A program made the position numbers and the translations under genes. 64,000 bases of DNA. It comes from Apostichopus japonicus (lineage: Eukaryota > Echinodermata > Holothuroidea > Aspidochirotida > Stichopodidae). The stretch covers positions 6,119,001 through 6,183,000 of the forward strand of contig NC_092570.1 in the NCBI RefSeq assembly GCF_037975245.1, written 5' to 3'. This document shows, piece by piece, positions 59,049-64,000 of this stretch. Numbering within the stretch: the first letter of the stretch is position 1; every line of letters starts with the position of its first letter. The notes under the pieces are model-generated. The model had not been told where the DNA came from. It saw only the letters and a program-made list of their open reading frames with translations, and made no database searches.

Positions 59049-60462
59049 CTATGATATAAAATCTGCCTTAAGGAAAATGTTCTCAGCAAGTTTTTCATCA
59101 GCTGCAAGTGTGCATCCAAAAACATCACAGAAGGAATTTAAAAATAATGGTTCTGTTTCCTGTAGCGATACTTTTCTTCCGAGTTCCTGCGATAATGAGG
59201 TGACTCCTTTACCTTTGATTCCGCACGGAATGACGTGATCAAACCAGGAAAGATCGTTGTCACAGTTGAGGCTCACACCATGTTGTGTTATGTATCTCTT
59301 ACAACTGATCCCTGTAGACAAAAACGTGTGTATTATTTATATGCAGCACTACTGAAATATCACCCCTCATTGATTTCCCCATCTCTGTCTAAACTTACTG
59401 TATATGTTCCATGATTCTTACTGAGCAAATTTTATTGTCACTGTGTTATTATTATTTTTTTCCTTCACATTTGATATAGTGTATTAAGTTGGTCATGAAG
59501 TACTATCTCTCATGGTAAAGTTGTATTTAGGATCAGTGCATTGACCCTAACACTAACCAAAATGAAATCTATTAGCATTTTCCAGTTGGGTTGGCAGCAA
59601 GATAATGAGATGGATGGATGGATGGACAACAACCAATTGCTGATATTCTACACTGAATGTTTATAATCCAAACACAAACCCACTGTATCTCTATCTATCT
59701 CTGAGAAAACTATTAACACAAAAACTTCATTAGCATGGAGTACTATCAAGTTTTCCACAAATAATTGACAAATGACCTGGTTTTGTTTTGTAATTATTCC
59801 ATTCCCATACTTGGGAATAATATAGTTTCATTGTTTTTGTTGTTGTCTGCACAGCTGTCTTAACTGGTTAATTTTCATTTTTCATTCACTGCTGCTTTAT
59901 AAGATCACATCACATAAGTCTAAAGGAATTCATACAATTTATTTAACCAACCATGCAAAATTAACAGATTTGCCCCCCCCCCCTCAAGATTTAAACACTT
60001 ACCAATGGCTGCAATTTTCCTTTCATCTATCCAAACACCTGTGTCCTTGGTAGTCTTTCCTTGTAGTCCAAACATCTCGCAAGTTTTGATCAATACTTTT
60101 TCCAGAGAGGAGACATATTTCCTTAGTCCTAATGAGTAGTTTTTTAAGTTTATTACAGGATAACCTACTAACTGACCAGGGCCATGGAAGGTAATCAACC
60201 CTCCACGATCAGTTCTCACAAAATCAGCTCCCAGGGCCTTCAGTCTTTCTTCGTCCTGGGAGTATTCTCGCTCTCGAATACCGACAGTGTAAACAGGCTC
60301 ATGTTCGCATATAATTAAAACATCTCCTGGATGTTGCTCGCTAAGGAAAGACTTCTCATTCTTTGAATCATTACGATGAGCTTGGAGTAACGACCTTTGA
60401 ACTTGCCAAGCAGCTCTGTATGAAATCTTTCCAAGGTTGAGCACTGTTATTGACCTTGCCAT
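59049..60462 (-). CDS. LIPT2: Mitochondrial octanoyl-[acyl-carrier protein] transferase (lipoyltransferase 2), 2 exons
   Basis: Exons on the minus strand: 60462-60003 and 59311-59049; donor G|gtaagt, acceptor tctacag, phase 1; 240 aa (human LIPT2 about 231). The protein transfers octanoate from mitochondrial ACP to apo-proteins, chiefly the glycine-cleavage H protein, the first step of lipoate synthesis. The LipB signature is clear: EHEPVYTVGIR (residues 53-63), RGGLITFHGPGQLVGYPVIN (86-105), KIAAIGI with the conserved Lys149, ITQHG..LNC, and the active-site Cys183 in VIPCGI. The N-terminus MARSITVLNLGKISYRAAWQ aligns from the usual start without a long extra presequence. It converges on the plus-strand 294-aa gene. 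Confidence 0.95.
59312..60002. other. Intron of LIPT2
   Basis: 691 bp. It contains a (GGAT)n-like run near 59612 and a C tract at 59973-59983. No other feature was recognised. Confidence 0.7.
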
Positions 60463-61738
60463 TATTCATACTTTATACATTCATCGATCGTCACAAGTGA
60501 AAAAATGCCAAGAAATTAATCTCACATAAATTCAGCTGAAAGGAAATTAAAATTTAACAATCTGGGTAATTCATCAAGTTTAGTATCGTGATTTCAAAAT
60601 TCTTGAAACATATTGAAGTCAAAATTTATGATTGAAAAAATAACAATAAACAAACAACTTACAAAACAAAACAATTGACCAAACTTCCTGTTTGTTGATG
60701 TCAAATTTGATGTGGTTTGAAGTTTGAGAGAAAATAGCATTTGAAATTAATAATTTGAATATTGAAGCAAAAATTTAAATGTTTGGTGATTGTTTTGTAT
60801 ATTTTGGGGTTTATTTATACTGAGAATGTGAGATTACTCCTGACAATTCTATTAATGTATAATTGTTACTTAAACTTATTTTAAAATAAATAAAAGAAAT
60901 TTAACAGACACAAATCACTTCATGTAGAGTAATTTCTTTGAGATTCTCCAACTAAAATCACATCAATGACTTGAGTCACAGGTTTATCTCTATGAAAAAA
61001 TGAATCTTAACAAACTTAATCTGGAGTCACTTCACTTTTATATTTAGAAACTTGAGTCATAACACAGCACAACACTTGTGCCCATTAAAGGACATCATAA
61101 TATACTAAACAATAATGTAGTAATATGGTCTAATTTAAGGTAACCAGATGATTTCATGCACCATCCACCTGATTTCAGTTAACAAGTCCCTGGAAATGTC
61201 AACAGATTTCATTTGCTGCCAACAGATTATTATAAATGTCCTAATGCTAGGAATCTATTCCCAAGTTTGTAAAAAAGGACCAGATTGATCATGTCCCATT
61301 CGTCGCTGGTTGTTTTATTTTGGAATATACCAATCAATAAAAGGTCGGCATTGAGTTTAACAATGGCGAAAGGTTGGTGTAGGTTAGGGATGTATATTAA
61401 TAATATTATTAATTCGCTACATTAAACTAAGTTTGTCAGGGATGTCAAGTGTCATTCTCAAAATAATTTGAGAATGTCAAAACAGTAACTGTATTGGATA
61501 ATACACAAATACAAAACACCCCTACTTAATAGTGGCATGCTCCGACCGGCGACGAATGGAACACGATCCAACCAGATGATCATTTAAATCCAGATAAAAT
61601 ATGCTTGCTTTTCAGCATGCGTTCAGAAACTTGGTCAGTTGACAATCATCCATAATCCCTATTGTTACTATGTTAGTGTAATGTTATTGAATATGCATTC
61701 ACATGTACCTGTGCAAACGATGCACTACGTTAAATATA
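60463..61738. other. Region upstream of LIPT2
   Basis: AT-rich, with no exon recognised. The LIPT2 promoter should be here, but no specific motif can be assigned. Confidence 0.45.
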
Positions 61739-61746
61739 AGGTGGGG

Positions 61747-63151
61747 CTTATTCGCAGGGCAGCCCTGCAAATAGCCGGACACAAACATCTTATTCGCAGG
61801 GCTGCCCTGCGAATAGCCTGACACATACACCTTATTTACACGGCTGCCCTGCGAATAGCCAGACACATACACCTTATTCACAGGGCAGTCTTAGACTGGG
61901 TTAACAGGCTCGGTAACTTCTGGGGCTATTTGAGTTTGCTTTTTGGGCACCAGCTGGCTTTTGGAGAGTCTTAATTGGGAGCCCCTATATTTTAGGGAAT
62001 TTATTGGCCTTTGGGAGTCCTATCTTAATGCTGCTAGGATTGGTTTTGGGAGCCTAGGGCCTTATGATTGAACCAGTCTAGCATTAGTACCGCCAACATA
62101 AAAAAATGTCATCCCTCATTTTCTCCTTTGTTTTTGCAGTGTGACTGCTCATTTTCATGTAAAGGTGTGGGGGGGGGGGGGTGTCACACCCTTGACCATA
62201 TTGGCTTTCAGGCAATGTCGGCTTTTGGGGAATCCCAAGATAAGCTCCTTAAAATAAGCTTTTAAAATTGAACTGCTGGGGTTCCAAAAATTAGCTTATG
62301 AAGTGCAGAGATGCCAATCTCTTGACACAAAAAAACAAACTGTATATCCTTGAAAATCAGATTTTGGAGAGAAAAAAAAATTAGATTTTCACGAAAACTC
62401 AACACTACCACTGGCCCGTTGGCCCCCGGCCAGTAAAATGTAAATGTCAGAAAAATATTTTACTGGTACAGTAAGAACGGGCAAGTACAATTTTTGCTTT
62501 TTCATTAACATTTAATGAGACAATTGTGAAGCTGCAAATTCCGCCTATTTCCCGCCCATGTAGATAGGCTCGTTGTTCAACGTGTTTGTCGGGGTTTGGG
62601 GGGTTACTTACAGTACATGTTTCTATGCGATTCCGCTTCCTTACAAAAAAAATTAAAAATCGTATTTTCAAGAGGCAATATCGTATTATCATATTTCACT
62701 TGTTTTATCGTACTAAATACGAAAAAATCGTATTGGTTGGCATCTCTGGAAGTGGCTAAGACTATTTGGGCCCAAAAGGTTGGCTTCTTCAAGGCCCATA
62801 AACTGACTGGTATCAATAGCAACACCGGCTTTTCAAGCCCCTCAAATATGGCTTAAGTAGAACCTATATTTGACTTTATGGGGCCATTGTGATTGGCATA
62901 ATGAGGACTCCAAAACTGACTTTTCAAAAGCCCTTTTTGCATCTCACAAATCTGGGACCCTTAACATATGATATTTGATGTCCCTGAAATTGGCTTTTGC
63001 CTCATACACATTTTGAAACTGATATCAGTATGGGGACGTCACATCAAGAATGGTGTCATCGAAAGCCAATAATAAACCTATTTTCAAATTCGTCACAGCC
63101 TTGCGAATAAGGTGTCTGTGTACGTTATTAGCCGGGCTGCCCTGCGAATAA
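61747..63151. mobile_element. Foldback-like element with 42-bp palindromic repeats at both ends
   Basis: The left end has 3.4 tandem copies of a 42-bp unit (starts 61747, 61789, 61831, 61873). The unit contains TATTCGCAGGGC-T-GCCCTGCGAATA, a perfect 12-bp-arm palindrome at 61791-61815. The right end (63098-63151) carries the unit in inverted orientation (GCGAATAAGGTGTCTGTGTA; GCCGGGCTGCCCTGCGAATA). The interior has degenerate 'TTGGCTTTTGGGAGTCC' phrases and no coding frame. Exact borders are unknown. Confidence 0.6.
61900..62310. repeat. Degenerate GGCTTTTGGG-type repeats
   Basis: Variants of 'tggcttttgggagyc' occur repeatedly (for example about 61950, 62008, 62044, 62219), interrupted by G and A runs. 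Similar phrases reappear at 62780-63000. Probably an ancient minisatellite inside the element described above. Confidence 0.45.
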
Positions 63152-63735
63152 TCACTTCGTAAATATAATCGACCACCAAACACTGTATTACCATCAACAT
63201 TTCTCCCATTCCTATCTCTTAACACGAACGATACAGAAAGTAACCCCTGATGTCAAATGAGGTGTTCAACATCAATATCATATCTCCCGATTTCCTGAAA
63301 AAATATGATTACCTCAGTCATACCACTTAGCAACCTGTGTTACATTAACTGTTGTACAGTAAGGTCTATGTCGCACAACTAGACCATGTAATAAATGATT
63401 ATGCAGCCGTTTGACAACTTCGCGATGTTACAAATAGTTGTCGTGACAAATAAAGGTAGGCAGTATGTGTCGATGATTTTCACATAATATTTACAAAAGC
63501 ACCTACCCGAACAATACACGTCACTGCCAGAAACTTTTGAAAACCGTGAAACCGTTTTTTGCATGGGAGACTTGCTTCGCAGTTCCAGCCTGTTGATTTT
63601 TACCTATGGAACGCCTTGAGGAGGACTAGATGTAAGCGAAGCCAATATGCCTGCTTTGCTTTGTCAACTAGTATTGGCCCTGTCTTACTTTTGTTTATCT
63701 TATTTGTGGATCTCTATCTTATTACGATTATACAC

Positions 63736-63760
63736 ACACACACACAGAAACATACACACA

Positions 63761-63829
<69 letters not shown>
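63736..63829. repeat. (CA)n-(TA)n microsatellite
   Basis: CACACACACA at 63734-63745 and nearby, followed by a TA run of about 60 bases at 63766-63829. It generates false YIYIYI reading frames. Confidence 0.95.
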
Positions 63830-63909
63830 AATCTTGACCACGGTGCCTGGGGTAATATGGGGGCATATTTGGCATCTATGTTGACTTTAGTCTAAGACCC
63901 CCTTCCCTC

Positions 63910-64000
63910 TCTTGTGATTCTATTAATGTTATTTACATTTTCTATTGTGTACTTTGCAAAGAGGGCAATTATGTAGGTGAAACAGGCTCACGGTTCCGCT
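63910..64000 (+). pseudogene. Penelope-like GIY-YIG endonuclease domain, cut by window edge
   Basis: The frame reads SCDSINVIYIFYCVLCKEGN then YVGETGSRFR. This matches the start of the GIY-YIG domain of Penelope-like retroelements, which typically reads 'NVVYLI.C..C...YVGETG..LR.R'. The upstream reverse transcriptase expected in an intact element is not adjacent, so this is probably a fragment. The rest lies beyond the window. Confidence 0.65.

Noticed and set aside
58870-59238. 122-residue plus-strand open frame
   Set aside because: It overlaps LIPT2 exon 2 in antisense; the minus-strand frame has the LipB motifs.
63559-63895. Frames with YIYIYI stretches
   Set aside because: Translation of the (TA)n microsatellite.

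Overview
The window is invertebrate nuclear DNA, not prokaryotic. It has spliced genes with GT-AG introns whose reading phases match, long AT-rich introns, many transposon relics, tRNA-derived SINEs and minisatellites. A GPR161-like receptor, an RFX4/6-type factor and SINEs ending in (ATT)n fit an invertebrate deuterostome, most likely an echinoderm. That taxonomic guess is an inference. I could run no database search.

Five protein genes can be assembled exon by exon. (1) 595-20453, plus strand: a 14-exon RFX-family transcription factor (792 aa), one of whose introns appears to be GC-AG. (2) 27952-31575, minus: a 3-exon class A receptor close to GPR161 (485 aa). (3) 38183-41971, plus: a 2-exon secreted protein of 283 aa that I do not recognise. 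(4) 49295-56393, plus: a 9-exon protein of 294 aa that I do not recognise. (5) 59049-60462, minus: LIPT2, mitochondrial octanoyltransferase (240 aa, 2 exons).

The rest is accessory DNA. Six DNA-transposon copies have visible target-site duplications: three hAT-like, one Harbinger-like (TAA), one TTAA-type and one of uncertain superfamily with an 8-bp duplication. There are relics of an L1-like element, two other non-LTR reverse transcriptases, an LTR-retrotransposon integrase tail and a Penelope-like GIY-YIG domain cut by the right edge. A retroposed 3' UTR flanked by 26-27 bp duplications sits just after an RFX splice donor. Tandem arrays include a 46-bp minisatellite with a 187-bp higher-order duplication, a 26-bp minisatellite of about 20 copies, and a 42-bp palindrome-containing repeat.

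The oddest unassigned structure is a cluster of about nine alternating-orientation copies of a CCACATAAKGACY motif at 36753-37095, including a perfect 17-bp-arm hairpin. A second is a four-unit heat-shock-element consensus about 100 bp before a TATA box with no recognisable gene. In vertebrates RFX factors drive cilium genes and GPR161 is a ciliary receptor restraining Hedgehog signalling, so genes 1 and 2 may be functionally linked, but adjacency alone does not show this.
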